Shown piece after piece: positions 24,319 to 33,263 of a stretch of DNA of 64,000 bases. Source of the DNA: CAVXDY01 sp963721335 (GTDB lineage: Bacteria; Actinomycetota; Thermoleophilia; Miltoncostaeales; Miltoncostaeaceae); assembly GCA_963721335.1 (NCBI GenBank), contig CAVRIV010000008.1, positions 992,001-1,056,000 on the forward strand. The letters run 5' to 3'. Below the pieces are notes generated by a model. The model made no database searches. It had not been told where the DNA came from and worked only from the letters and a program-made list of their open reading frames with translations. The translations under genes and the position numbers were made by a program. How positions within the stretch are numbered: the first letter of the stretch is position 1; each line of letters begins with the position of its first letter.

Positions 24319-25842
24319 TTACTCGGCGGGGATCGGAGGCTGGCGCAGCACCGGGGAGCGCGCCGCGGCACCCTCGTCCAGCCGCCGCACCGGGGTGGTG
24401 TAGGGCGCGTTGCGGGCGATCTCCGGATCCTCGGCCGCCTCGCGCAGGATCTCCGCCACGGCCTCGGCGAACGCCTCGAGCGTCTCCCGCGTCTCGGTCT
24501 CGGTGGGCTCCACCAGGAGCGCCTCCTCCACGAGCAACGGGAAGTAGACCGTCGGCGGGTGGTAGGCGAAGTCCAGCATGCGCTTGGCAAGGTCGGCCGT
24601 GCGGATGCCGAGGTCGCGCTTCATCGGGGCGCCCGACAGAACGAACTCGTGCATGCACCGGTCCCCGAAGGCCGGGGGCAGCTGGGGCGCGAGCCGGCGC
24701 AGCAGCGCCAGCAGGTAGTTCGCGTTCAGCACCGCGATCTCCGACGCATCGCGCAGGCCCTCGGCCCCCAGCGAGCAGATGTACGCGTAGGAGCGCACGA
24801 AGACGCCGTAGTTGCCCTGGAACCCGCGCAGCCGCCCGATCGACTTGGGGCGGTCCTCGTCGAGGTCGAAGGCGGCCGCGTCGCCCACGTCGAGCTCATG
24901 GCGGACGATGCGCGGCACCATCAGGTAGGGCTCGATGCGGTCGGAGACCGCGATCGGGCCGGCGCCGGGCCCGCCGCCGCCGTGCGGCTGGGTGAACGAC
25001 TTGTGCAGGTTGAAGTGCACGATGTCGAAGCCCATGTCGCCCGGGCGGCTGATGCCCATGACCGCGTTCAGGTTGGCGCCGTCGTAGTAGAGCGTGGCGC
25101 CGGCGTCGTGGACGATGCGGGCGATCTCCTCGATGTTGGGATCGAACAGGCCCAGCGTGTTCGGGTTCGTGAGCATCAGGCAGGCGACGCGATCGTCGGC
25201 CTTCGCCCGCAGGTCCTCGAGGTCGACGCCGCCGTCGGGCGCCGTGCCCACCTTGACCACCTCGTAGCCCGCCATCGTGACCGTGGCCGGGTTGGTGCCG
25301 TGGGCCGTGTCGGGCGTGAGCACCAGGGTGCGCTCGTCGCCGCGGTCGGCGTGGTAGGCGCGGGTCAGCAGCACGCCGGCCAGCTCGCCGTGCGAGCCGG
25401 CGCTCGGCTGCAGCGAGACGTGGGGCAGCCCCGAGATCTCGGCCAGCGCGCGCTCCAACCTCCACATCAGCTCCAGCGCGCCCTGGGCGCGCCGCGGCGC
25501 CTGGAGCGGGTGCAGCCGGGCGTTGCCCGGCAGCGCCGCCACCCGCTCGTGGAGCTTGGGGTTGTGCTTCATCGTGCAGGAGCCCAGCGGATAGAAGCCG
25601 GTGTCGAGATCGAAGTTGCGCTTGCTGAGCCGGTTGTAGTGCCGCACGATCTCGGGCTCCGCCACCTCGGGCAGCTCGGGCGGAGCGGCGCGGCGCAGGT
25701 TGGCCGGCAGCAGCTCGTCGATGGGGCGCTCGGGGACGTCGAGGTCGGGCGCGGTGAAGGCCCGCCTCCCGGGCCGCGAGCGCTCGTAGATCGTCACGGC
25801 CGGCTCGCGCTGCTGCGGGGTCTGCACGACCGGGGCGCCCAT
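24319..25842 (-). CDS. gcvPB: Glycine dehydrogenase (decarboxylating) subunit 2
   Basis: PLP-carrying subunit of the P-protein, 507 residues. The pyridoxal lysine is in HFNLHKSFTQPHGGGGPG near residue 270. Other hallmarks are YPLGSCTMKHNPKLHERVA, QPSAGSHGELAGVLL and TPDTAHGTNPATV. It decarboxylates glycine with GcvPA. The start ATG overlaps the gcvPA stop by one base. Confidence 0.96.
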   Translation of the reverse strand: MGAPVVQTPQQREPAVTIYERSRPGRRAFTAPDLDVPERPIDELLPANLRRAAPPELPEVAEPEIVRHYNRLSKRNFDLDTGFYPLGSCTMKHNPKLHERVAALPGNARLHPLQAPRRAQGALELMWRLERALAEISGLPHVSLQPSAGSHGELAGVLLTRAYHADRGDERTLVLTPDTAHGTNPATVTMAGYEVVKVGTAPDGGVDLEDLRAKADDRVACLMLTNPNTLGLFDPNIEEIARIVHDAGATLYYDGANLNAVMGISRPGDMGFDIVHFNLHKSFTQPHGGGGPGAGPIAVSDRIEPYLMVPRIVRHELDVGDAAAFDLDEDRPKSIGRLRGFQGNYGVFVRSYAYICSLGAEGLRDASEIAVLNANYLLALLRRLAPQLPPAFGDRCMHEFVLSGAPMKRDLGIRTADLAKRMLDFAYHPPTVYFPLLVEEALLVEPTETETRETLEAFAEAVAEILREAAEDPEIARNAPYTTPVRRLDEGAAARSPVLRQPPIPAE

Positions 25843-27224
25843 CAGGCGACCGCCTCGCTGGCCACGGCCCCGCGCTCGGCGGCGACCGCCCGCCCCAGGA
25901 CCTCGGCCAGGCGGTCGATGTCCGCGCGCGTGCGCCGCTCGGTGATCGCCACCAGCAGTCCGTCGGCGTGCTCGGGGTAGGTGCGCCCCAGCGCGTACCC
26001 GGCGTTCACGCCCTCGGCCGCGCAGCGCTCCAGCACCGCCTCGACGGGCGCCTCGAGCGCGAGCGCGAACTCCCGCGCGATGGGGCGCTGGTGCAGCGCG
26101 CGCACGCCCGGGAGGGCGGCCAGGGTCGTGCGTGCGTAGTCGGCGCGGCGCAGCATCAGCTCGGCCAGCTCGACCGCCCCGCGCTTGCCGAGCCAGGACA
26201 GGTACACGACCCCGGCCAGGGCGTTCAGCACCTGGGCCGTGCAGATGTTGTGCGTCGCCTTCTCGCGGCGGATGTGCTGCTCGCGCGTCTGCAGGGTCAG
26301 CACCCAGCCGCGCCGGCCGTCCACGTCGCGGGTCTCCCCCGCGATGCGCCCCGGCATGCGGCGCAGGTGCTCCTGGCTCGCGGCGAAGAACCCGAACGAG
26401 GGCCCGCCGTAGTCGAGCCGGTTGCCGAGCGTCTGACCCTCCCCCACGGCCACGTCGACGCCGAGCTCGCCCGGGGGGCGCAGGATGGCCAGCGGCAGCG
26501 GGTCGCAGGCGCACACGACCAGGGCGCCCGCCTCCTTGCCCGCGGCCACGAGCGGCTCCAGGTCCTCCACCGCGCCCAGGAAGTTCGGCTGCTGCACGAT
26601 CACGGCCGCCGTGTCCGGACCCACCGCGGACGCGAGGTCCGCAGGGTCGGTGGCCCCGTCGCGCAGCGGCACCTCCACCACGCGCTGCCCGTAGCCGGCC
26701 GCGAGCGTCGCCAGGGTCTCCCGGCTGTGCGGGTGGACGCCCCGCGAGACGACCACCTCGGGGCGCCCGTTCGCCAGCTTGGCCAGGTACGCCGCCGAGC
26801 CGACGGCCGAGGGGCCCTCGTAGAGCGACGCGTTGGACACCGGCAGGCCGGTCAGCTCGCAGATCGCGGTCTGGTACTCGAACATCACCTGCAGGCCGCC
26901 CTGTGAGATCTCCGGCTGATAGGGCGTGTACGGGGTGAGGAACTCGGACCGCGACAGGATCGAGTCGATCAGCGCGGGGACGTAGTGGTCGTACATCCCG
27001 GCACCCAGGAACGTGATCTCGTCGTCCGCCGAGACGTTGCGCGCCGCGAGCGCCGAGAGGTGGGCCAGGACGTCCTGCTCCGACCGGCCCGCGGGCAGGT
27101 CCAGGGGGCGGTCCAGCCGCACGCCCTCGGGGATCACCGCGAAGAGCTCATCGATCGAGCCGGCGCCGATCTCCGCCAGCATGCGCTCGAGGTCGTCCGG
27201 GGTGAGGGAGGTGTAGCGGCTCAC
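25842..27224 (-). CDS. gcvPA: Glycine dehydrogenase (decarboxylating) subunit 1
   Basis: The 460-residue partner of GcvPB. It contains FLGAGMYDHYVPALID, TPYTPYQPEISQGGLQVMFEYQT, CELTGLPVSNASLYEG and RRGWVLTLQTREQHIRREKATHNICTAQ, all characteristic of this split P-protein subunit. GTG 27224 overlaps the gcvH stop (GTGA). Confidence 0.96.
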   Translation of the reverse strand: MSRYTSLTPDDLERMLAEIGAGSIDELFAVIPEGVRLDRPLDLPAGRSEQDVLAHLSALAARNVSADDEITFLGAGMYDHYVPALIDSILSRSEFLTPYTPYQPEISQGGLQVMFEYQTAICELTGLPVSNASLYEGPSAVGSAAYLAKLANGRPEVVVSRGVHPHSRETLATLAAGYGQRVVEVPLRDGATDPADLASAVGPDTAAVIVQQPNFLGAVEDLEPLVAAGKEAGALVVCACDPLPLAILRPPGELGVDVAVGEGQTLGNRLDYGGPSFGFFAASQEHLRRMPGRIAGETRDVDGRRGWVLTLQTREQHIRREKATHNICTAQVLNALAGVVYLSWLGKRGAVELAELMLRRADYARTTLAALPGVRALHQRPIAREFALALEAPVEAVLERCAAEGVNAGYALGRTYPEHADGLLVAITERRTRADIDRLAEVLGRAVAAERGAVASEAVA

Positions 27225-27616
27225 AGCCCGGCCAGGTAGGCGCGGTAGGCCGGCTCGTCCATCAGGGCCTCGAGCTCGGACGGGTCGGAGAGGCGCACCC
27301 GGATGAGCCAGCCCTCGCCGTAGGGGTCGTCGTTCACGACCTCGGACCGGGCCGTCACCGCCGGGTTGACCGCGATCACCTCGCCGCTGGCCGGGGCGAT
27401 GATGTCCGAGACGGCCTTCACGGACTCGAGCTCGCCGTAGGGGGAGTCCTTGGACACGGTGGCGCCGACCTCGGGCGGGTCGTAGTAGACCACCTCGCCC
27501 AGGGCGTCCTGGGCGTACCAGGTGATCCCGAAGGTGGCCTCCTCGCCCTCGGGGCGCACCCAGTCGTGCTCGGGGTGGTACCGCAGGTCGGTGGGGTAGC
27601 TCTCGTCGGCGGGCAC
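27221..27616 (-). CDS. gcvH: Glycine cleavage system H protein
   Basis: A 131-residue lipoyl carrier that shuttles the aminomethyl group. LRYHPEHDWVRPEGEEATFGIT opens the fold, and the lipoylated lysine is in GELESVKAVSDI near residue 67. The end DPSELEALMDEPAYRAYLAGL is typical. GTG 27616 lies eight bases after the gcvT stop and fits translational coupling. Confidence 0.96.
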   Translation of the reverse strand: MPADESYPTDLRYHPEHDWVRPEGEEATFGITWYAQDALGEVVYYDPPEVGATVSKDSPYGELESVKAVSDIIAPASGEVIAVNPAVTARSEVVNDDPYGEGWLIRVRLSDPSELEALMDEPAYRAYLAGL

Positions 27617-27624
27617 GGCTCTCC

Positions 27625-28722
27625 TCACTCCCTCGGGGATGTGGCCACCAGCGGGCGGCGGGCGGTGCGGGCGGCCTTCGGCTTGCCGCGCACGTCGATG
27701 ACGATGTCGTGATCGGGGGCGCTGACCTCGGCGGACAGGTAGGCCATGCCGATGCCCACGTCGAGCGAGGGCGACAGGGTTCCGCTGGTCGTGCGGCCGG
27801 CCGGGCGGCCGTCCGCCCGCACCTCCTGGCCGCCCCGCGGGATGCCCGGCTCGGTCATCCGGAAGATCGCGAGCTTCTCGGGCGTGCCCTCCTCGGCCTG
27901 GCGTCGCATCACCTCGGCGCCGAAGAAGCGCCCGCCCTTCAGGTCGCAGGCGAAGCGAAGGCCGGCCTCGATCGGGGTGCGCTCGCGCGAGAGCTCCTGC
28001 CCGTAGAGCGGATAGCCCATCTCCAGGCGCAGGGTGTCGCGGCTCACCAGCCCGGCCGGCGCGGGTGGGGCGTCGACCGACATCATCGCGTCCCAGAGCT
28101 GGGGCGCTTCGTCCCAGGGGCAGAGCAGCTCCACCCCCGGCTCGCCGGTGTAGCCGGTGCGGGCGATCAGGCACGGGACGCCGCCGAGCTGGTCCTCGGC
28201 GACCTCGAAGTAGTCCAGCCCGAAGGCGGCCGGCGTCGCGGCGATGGGCTTCAGCGCCTCCTGCCAGGCGGGCCCCTGCACGGCGAGCATCGCCACCTCG
28301 AGCGTCCGGTCGGCCACGCTCACCCCGGCGGGCAGCCGGTCCTCGAGCCGCGCCCGGCAGGCGTCCACGTTGGACGCGTTCACGACCAGCAGGTACCGGT
28401 CGGCCAGGGCGTAGGCGATGAGGTCGTCGATGACCCCGCCATCGTCCTCGCACATGAGCGTGTACTGCCCCTGCCCCGGGCCGATCGCGTCGATGTCGTT
28501 CGTGAGCAGCCGGGCGAGCGCCTCGCGCGCTCCCGCCCCCGAGACCTCGAGCTGGCCCATGTGGGACACGTCGAACACGCCGCAGGCCTCGCGCACCGCC
28601 CGGTGGTCGGCGCGGGCGGTCGCGTAGTAGAGGGGCATCTCCCAGCCCGCGAAGGCCCCCATCCGCGCTCCGAGCGCCACATGGCGACCGTGGAGCGATG
28701 TGCGCGCAGGAGCGTCCGCCAT
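27625..28722 (-). CDS. gcvT: Aminomethyltransferase (glycine cleavage T protein)
   Basis: Moves the methylene group to tetrahydrofolate and frees ammonia. It is 365 residues. The N-terminal RTSLHGRHVALGARMGAFAGWEMPLYY, VFDVSHMGQLEVSG with the catalytic aspartate, LLTNDIDAIGPGQGQYTLMC and ARTGYTGEPGVELLCP are all standard. It leads the gcvT-H-PA-PB-lpd operon, and a -10 hexamer lies just before the ATG. The 80-base gap to ftsZ is too short for a tandem glycine riboswitch. Confidence 0.96.
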   Translation of the reverse strand: MADAPARTSLHGRHVALGARMGAFAGWEMPLYYATARADHRAVREACGVFDVSHMGQLEVSGAGAREALARLLTNDIDAIGPGQGQYTLMCEDDGGVIDDLIAYALADRYLLVVNASNVDACRARLEDRLPAGVSVADRTLEVAMLAVQGPAWQEALKPIAATPAAFGLDYFEVAEDQLGGVPCLIARTGYTGEPGVELLCPWDEAPQLWDAMMSVDAPPAPAGLVSRDTLRLEMGYPLYGQELSRERTPIEAGLRFACDLKGGRFFGAEVMRRQAEEGTPEKLAIFRMTEPGIPRGGQEVRADGRPAGRTTSGTLSPSLDVGIGMAYLSAEVSAPDHDIVIDVRGKPKAARTARRPLVATSPRE

Positions 28723-28730
28723 GTGGCGTG

Positions 28731-28736
28731 ACGCTA
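28731..28736 (-). promoter_or_regulatory. Predicted -10 element of the gcv operon (leaderless)
   Basis: On the minus strand TAGCGT ends eight bases before the gcvT ATG. The mraZ promoter carries the same hexamer. No Shine-Dalgarno sequence is seen. Confidence 0.45.
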
Positions 28737-28802
28737 CCACGCCCGCACGGCCGGGCGACCGGTCCCGCGCGGGCCTGCGGCAGGGGCGCCGCTCCCCGGC
28801 GG

Positions 28803-30002
28803 CTAGCGCTCCTTGAGGAAGTCGGGGATCTCCAGCGCGTCGTCGGAGATCTCGAAGTCCTTGCGCTCCTCGGCGTCCAGGACGGGCGGGCGGGCGGTGT
28901 CGCCGCCCGAGGCGGGGCGGGCCGCCGCGCGGGCGGGCTCGCGCGGCGTCTCGCGCCGGCCGAAGCGCGGGGGCGCGTCGGCGGCCGAGGCGTCGGGCGC
29001 GTCGAAGCCCGTGGCGATCACGGTCACGCGCAGCTGGTCCCCGCAGCCCTCGTCGATGACCGCGCCGAAGATCACGTTGCAGTCGTCGTGCGCGGCCTGG
29101 CGGATGATCCCGGCCGCCTCGTCGATCTCGAACAACCCGAGGTCCGGGCCGCCGGTGATGTTGAGCAGCACGCCGGTCGCGCCGGCGACGGTGGTCTCGA
29201 GCAGCGGCGACGAGATCGCGGCCTTCGCGGCCTCGGACGCCCGGTTCTCCCCGGAGGCCGTGCCGATGCCCATGAGGGACGCGCCGGCGTCCTGCATGAT
29301 CGTGCGGACGTCCGCGAAGTCGAGGTTGATGAGCCCGGGCACCGTGATCAGGTCGGTGATGCCCTGGACGCCCTGGCGCAGGACGTCGTCGGCCATCCGG
29401 AAGGCGTCGATGATCGAGGTGCGGCGCTCGACCACCTGGATGAGGCGCTCGTTCGGGATCACGATCACCGAGTCGACCTGCTTCCTCAGCTCCTCGATGC
29501 CCTCCTCCGAGCGGCGCATGCGCTGCGCGCCCTCGAAGTCGAACGGCCGGGTCACGACGCCCACGGTGAGCGCGCCCTGCTCGCGAGCGATCTGGGCGAT
29601 GATCGGCGCGGCTCCGGTGCCGGTGCCGCCGCCCTCGCCGGCGGTCACGAAGACCATGTCCGCGCCGCGGACGGCCTCCTTCAGCTCCTCGCGGGACTCC
29701 TCGGCGGCGTCCCGGCCGACCCGCGGGTCGGCGCCCGCGCCGAGCCCCTTGGTGATCGTGCCGCCGATGTGGATCTTGACGTCGGCGTCGCACATGGACA
29801 GCGCCTGGGCGTCGGTGTTGACGGCGATGAACTCGACACCCCGGACGCCCGCGTCGACCATGCGGTTGACGGCGTTGGTGCCGCCTCCGCCCACGCCGAC
29901 CACCTTGATGACCGCCAGGTAATTGCTCGTCTCCACCTGCTCGCCCTCCTCGGCCGCTGCCGCCGCCGAGTCCGCTACGGCCTCGTGGACGGCCCTGCTC
30001 AT
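28803..30002 (-). CDS. ftsZ: Cell division protein FtsZ
   Basis: Tubulin-like GTPase that forms the division ring, 399 residues. The GTP-binding motif is AGEGGGTGTGAAP, with VGVGGGGTNAVNRM at the N-terminus, NTDAQAL, and the T7 loop NLDFADVRTIM. A variable linker rich in Ala, Arg and Pro leads to a conserved tail ending DDALEIPDFLKER. About 25 residues come before the globular core. It is last in the division cluster but has its own strong promoter. Confidence 0.98.
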   Translation of the reverse strand: MSRAVHEAVADSAAAAAEEGEQVETSNYLAVIKVVGVGGGGTNAVNRMVDAGVRGVEFIAVNTDAQALSMCDADVKIHIGGTITKGLGAGADPRVGRDAAEESREELKEAVRGADMVFVTAGEGGGTGTGAAPIIAQIAREQGALTVGVVTRPFDFEGAQRMRRSEEGIEELRKQVDSVIVIPNERLIQVVERRTSIIDAFRMADDVLRQGVQGITDLITVPGLINLDFADVRTIMQDAGASLMGIGTASGENRASEAAKAAISSPLLETTVAGATGVLLNITGGPDLGLFEIDEAAGIIRQAAHDDCNVIFGAVIDEGCGDQLRVTVIATGFDAPDASAADAPPRFGRRETPREPARAAARPASGGDTARPPVLDAEERKDFEISDDALEIPDFLKER

Positions 30003-30099
30003 GCGGGGATTCCAACAAGCCTCAAGCGGCGCTCGAGGCAGGAGAGCACCGGTTCAGGCGGCACATCACCCGGACGTAGGCACCACTCCACCAGCCTGG

Positions 30100-30128
30100 A
30101 AGCTAGTGTCGAGGCCCCACCCTGTCAA
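30100..30128 (-). promoter_or_regulatory. SigA-type promoter of ftsZ
   Basis: On the minus strand a perfect TTGACA (30128-30123), 17 bases, then TAGCTT (30105-30100). The start would lie about 90 bases before the ftsZ ATG. This is the best -35/-10 pair in the window. Confidence 0.75.
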
Positions 30129-30148
30129 GCAAGGCTCGATCTCTGGTC

Positions 30149-30177
30149 GAGACTTTTCGGCCCAACCCTCAAGTCTC
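30149..30177 (-). terminator. Inverted repeat overlapping the ftsQ stop
   Basis: GAGACTT (30149-30155) and AAGTCTC (30171-30177) are perfect inverted arms 15 bases apart at the end of ftsQ. GGTCGAGAC occurs at 30145 and again at 30185. This may be an attenuator between ftsQ and ftsZ, but no T-run follows. Confidence 0.35.
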
Positions 30178-30991
30178 AATCAGCGGTCGAGACATAGTCG
30201 CCGCCGACCGCCGGATTCTCCGGAACGGTGAGATCGATGTACGTCGCGGCCTCCTGCTCGTCGGTCGGCAGGGCGGCGAGCACCAGCCCCAGCGCGCGGG
30301 CCTTGGCGGGCAGGCGCTCGGGCGCCCCCAGCCGCAGCTCGGGCCCGTTCGTGAGGCGGCCCACCAGCGAGCCGGAGCGGTCGACCCGGAGCGCGCGGAC
30401 GCGGCGGCCGACCTGGGGGCCGGCGGCCGCGACGAACTCCAGCGCGGCCCGCGTCCCCGCGTCCGGCAGGCTCTCGCCCACCGGCGGGGGGGTCCCGGCG
30501 AGGCGCAGCCAGCCCACCCCGGCGTTCGCGGTGACCGGCCCGAGCACCCGCCCCTGCTCCGACACGAGCACCGCCCCCTCGCGAGAGGCGGCGGCGGCCA
30601 CCGGGTGAGCCACCACCACGTGGATCGCCAGCCCCCGGGGCCAGTCGCGGGCCACCGAGATCGACTGGACCCAGGGGAACCGGTGGGCCGCGGCCTGGAG
30701 CTGGCCCACGGGCGGCGAGAGCACCGTTCCCTGGTCGGCCGCGTCCTGCAGCGCGCGCGACAGCTCGGTGCGGTCGTCCCGGTCGTAGCCCGACACGGAC
30801 ACGTTCTGGATCGCGAGCAGCGGGCCGGTCAGGAGCCAGTAGAGGCCCACGACCGCCGCCGCGGTGACCACCACGAACATCGCGCCCGAGCGGCGTCGCC
30901 GTCCCCGCTCCCGAGCCACCTGGCGGCGGCGCTCCACGACGGCGGGGTGCTGGCGGCTCCGCGGCCCGCCGGCCGTGCGGGCCTCGCTCAC
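30176..30991 (-). CDS. ftsQ: Cell division protein FtsQ/DivIB
   Basis: Bitopic divisome protein, 271 residues: a basic cytoplasmic lead, one transmembrane segment near residue 45 (MFVVVTAAAVVGLYWLLTG), then the POTRA domain beginning LAIQNVSVSGYDRDDRTELSRAL. WVQSISVARDWPRGLAIHVV is the usual end of POTRA. It recruits FtsB/FtsL. The GTG start overlaps the murB stop. Confidence 0.92.
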   Translation of the reverse strand: MSEARTAGGPRSRQHPAVVERRRQVARERGRRRRSGAMFVVVTAAAVVGLYWLLTGPLLAIQNVSVSGYDRDDRTELSRALQDAADQGTVLSPPVGQLQAAAHRFPWVQSISVARDWPRGLAIHVVVAHPVAAAASREGAVLVSEQGRVLGPVTANAGVGWLRLAGTPPPVGESLPDAGTRAALEFVAAAGPQVGRRVRALRVDRSGSLVGRLTNGPELRLGAPERLPAKARALGLVLAALPTDEQEAATYIDLTVPENPAVGGDYVSTAD

Positions 30992-31911
30992 GGCTCCGGC
31001 AGCGGCGGCCGCGTCACGCCGCGCTCGGGGTCCAGGAAGCGCACCTCCGGCTCCAGCACCGGCCCGCCGCCCGCCGCCACCCGCGCGCGGCCCTCGGCCA
31101 TCAGCGCCAGCACGTCGGCGGACCGGCAGCCCGGCCGGGCCTCGATGAAGTTCGCGTGCACCGGCGAGAAGCGCGCCTCCCCCACGCTGAGCCCCTTGCA
31201 GCCGGCCGCCTCCAGCAGCCGGCCGGCCGAGTCTCCCGGGGGATTGGTGAAGACGCTTCCGAAGGTCCGCACGCCCTGGGGCTGGGTCCGGCGCCGGTGG
31301 GCCCGGAACTCCGCCAGGCGCCGTTCGATCTCGGCGGGGTCCCCGGGCCGCAGGGCGAAGCCCACGGCGGCAACCACCTCGCCCGGCGCGACGGCCGAGC
31401 GCCGGTACCCGAGCGCGAGGTCGGCGGGACCCACCCGGCGCCGCTCGCCCGGCCCGCAGAGGACCGCCCAGTCGAGGACCTGGGCGAGCTCTCCGGCGTG
31501 CGCGCCGGCGTTCATCGCGACCGCGCCGCCCGCGGTGCCCGGGATGCTCGCGCCGAACTCGAGCCCCTCCAGGCCGTGGGCCGCGGCGCGCTGCACGGCC
31601 CGCGGCAGGGAGGCGCCGCCCCCGCACCACAGGCCGGTGCCGCGCACCGAGATCGAGGTCAGCCGCCCCACCAGCCGCAGCACCAGGCCGCGGAAGCCCT
31701 CGTCGGACACCAGCAGGTTGGAGCCGCGGCCCACCACCGCCACCGGCACCTCGTGGTCGCCCGCCCAGGCGAGGGCGTCGGACACGCTCCGGAAGGACGC
31801 CGCCCGGCAGAGCCAGTCCGCGGTCCCTCCCACCCGGATCGTGGTGAGCGGCGCCAGGGGGGCGCCGGCCTCGATCTCAGGACGGACGCGTGCGATCGTG
31901 AGTGCCCCCAT
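30988..31911 (-). CDS. murB: UDP-N-acetylenolpyruvoylglucosamine reductase
   Basis: FAD/NADPH enzyme forming UDP-MurNAc, 307 residues. TTIRVGGTADWLCRA and VVGRGSNLLVSDEGFRG bind FAD, and EFGASIPGTAGGAVAMNAGA is the substrate loop. GSVFTNPPGDSAGRLLEAAG carries the catalytic serine, and LEPEVRFLD the C-terminal glutamate. It starts inside the last 35 bases of murC in another frame. Confidence 0.95.
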   Translation of the reverse strand: MGALTIARVRPEIEAGAPLAPLTTIRVGGTADWLCRAASFRSVSDALAWAGDHEVPVAVVGRGSNLLVSDEGFRGLVLRLVGRLTSISVRGTGLWCGGGASLPRAVQRAAAHGLEGLEFGASIPGTAGGAVAMNAGAHAGELAQVLDWAVLCGPGERRRVGPADLALGYRRSAVAPGEVVAAVGFALRPGDPAEIERRLAEFRAHRRRTQPQGVRTFGSVFTNPPGDSAGRLLEAAGCKGLSVGEARFSPVHANFIEARPGCRSADVLALMAEGRARVAAGGGPVLEPEVRFLDPERGVTRPPLPEP

Positions 31912-33263
31912 CGTCAGGTGGTCTTTCCAGGCGGGCCACCAACTCCTTCCCCAACCGGGTGATGTCGCCGGCCCCCATGGTGATGATCAGGTCGCCCGGA
32001 CGGGCCTCGGCCAGCGCCGCGTCGGCGGCCTCGTCCAGGGTCGGGGCGAACACGGCGCGGGCCGGACCGGGGATCCGCCCCGCCACATCGCGCCCGGTGG
32101 CGAGCGGGTCGGCCGGCTCGCGGGCGAGGTAGACCTCGGTCACCACGACCACGTCGGCGGCCCCGAGCGCCTCGCCCAGCTCCGCGGCGAGGGCCCGGGT
32201 GCGCGAGGGCAGGTGGGGCTGGAAGACCACCACCACGCGCCCGGCGCGGCGCTCGCGCGCCGCGGCCAGCGTCGCCCGGATCTCGGCGGGGTGGTGGGCG
32301 TAGTCGTCGACCACCTCGACGCCCCCCGCCGTGCCGCGGGGCTCCATCCGCCGCCCCACCCCGTGAAAGGCGCCCAGGCGCGCGCCGGCCTCCGCCAGGT
32401 CCACGCCGCACCAGTCGGCGAGGGCCATGGCGCAGGCCGCGTTGTGGGCGTTGTGGGCGCCCGCCGAGCCGCAGGGGCACCGGCACCCGCCGGCCGGCGG
32501 CGGTGACCAGGGTGAACCCGGGGCGCCCGGGCTCCCGCTCGACACGGCAGAAGGCGCCCGGCGTCTCCCCCACGTGGCGCACCTCGCACGGCGCGCCGCC
32601 GGCGATCCCACGCGCCTCGTCGTCGGGCCCGGTCACCAGCACCCCATCGGCGGGGAGCCGCGCCACGAAGGCGCGGAACACCTCCCGAACCTCCTCGAGC
32701 GAGGCGAAGGTCGCATGGTGGTCGTGATCCACGTTGAGCAGGATCGCGCCCTCGGCCGACAGGTTCAGCAGCGACCGGTCGCTCTCGTCGGCCTCGGCCA
32801 CGAACCAGGGGCCGGCCCCCCACACGGCGCCGGTGCCGCCCCCGCCCTCGATCGTGGCGCCGACGCAGGCCGACGCGTCGCCCAGGGCGCTCACCAGCAT
32901 GGCGCTGGTGGTCGACTTGCCGTGGGCGCCGGCGACCGCCAGCCCGCGCCGGCCCTCCATCAGCTCCGAGAGCAGCTCCGACCGGTGCAGCACCGGCAGG
33001 CCGCGGCGGCGGGCCTCGGCCAGCTCCGGATTGCCGTCCCCGATGGCCGTCGAGACGACCAGCGCCTCGGCCTCCGTCGGAACCGCCCCGGCGGCGTGGC
33101 CGGCACGGGCGTCGATCCCCTCGCCGCGCAGCGCGGCGAGGACGGCCGAGTCCTCGCGGTCGGTTCCGCTCACCCGGTAGCCGGCGGCGCCCGCGAGGCG
33201 CGCCAGGCCGCTCATGCCCGCCCCCCCGATCCCCACGAGGTGGACCGGTCGTGGCCGGCTCAT
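31877..33263 (-). CDS. murC: UDP-N-acetylmuramate-L-alanine ligase (frameshifted)
   Basis: Adds L-Ala to UDP-MurNAc. The first half reads VHLVGIGGAGMSGLARLAG, AVAGAHGKSTTSAMLVSAL (ATP loop) and AEADESDRSLL. The second half reads GAHNAHNAACAMALADWCG, DDYAHHPAEIRATL and ITMGAGDITRLG. They lie in different frames. Removing one G at 32460-32462 (minus-strand GGGCGCC) joins them into 462 codons, normal for MurC. The context is the same as in scpB. Because the enzyme is essential and all other motifs are intact, a sequence error is most likely. Confidence 0.88.

Noticed and set aside
28723..28802. Glycine riboswitch upstream of gcvT
   Set aside because: Only 80 bases separate ftsZ and gcvT and the -10 ends eight bases before the start codon, so there is no leader to hold one.
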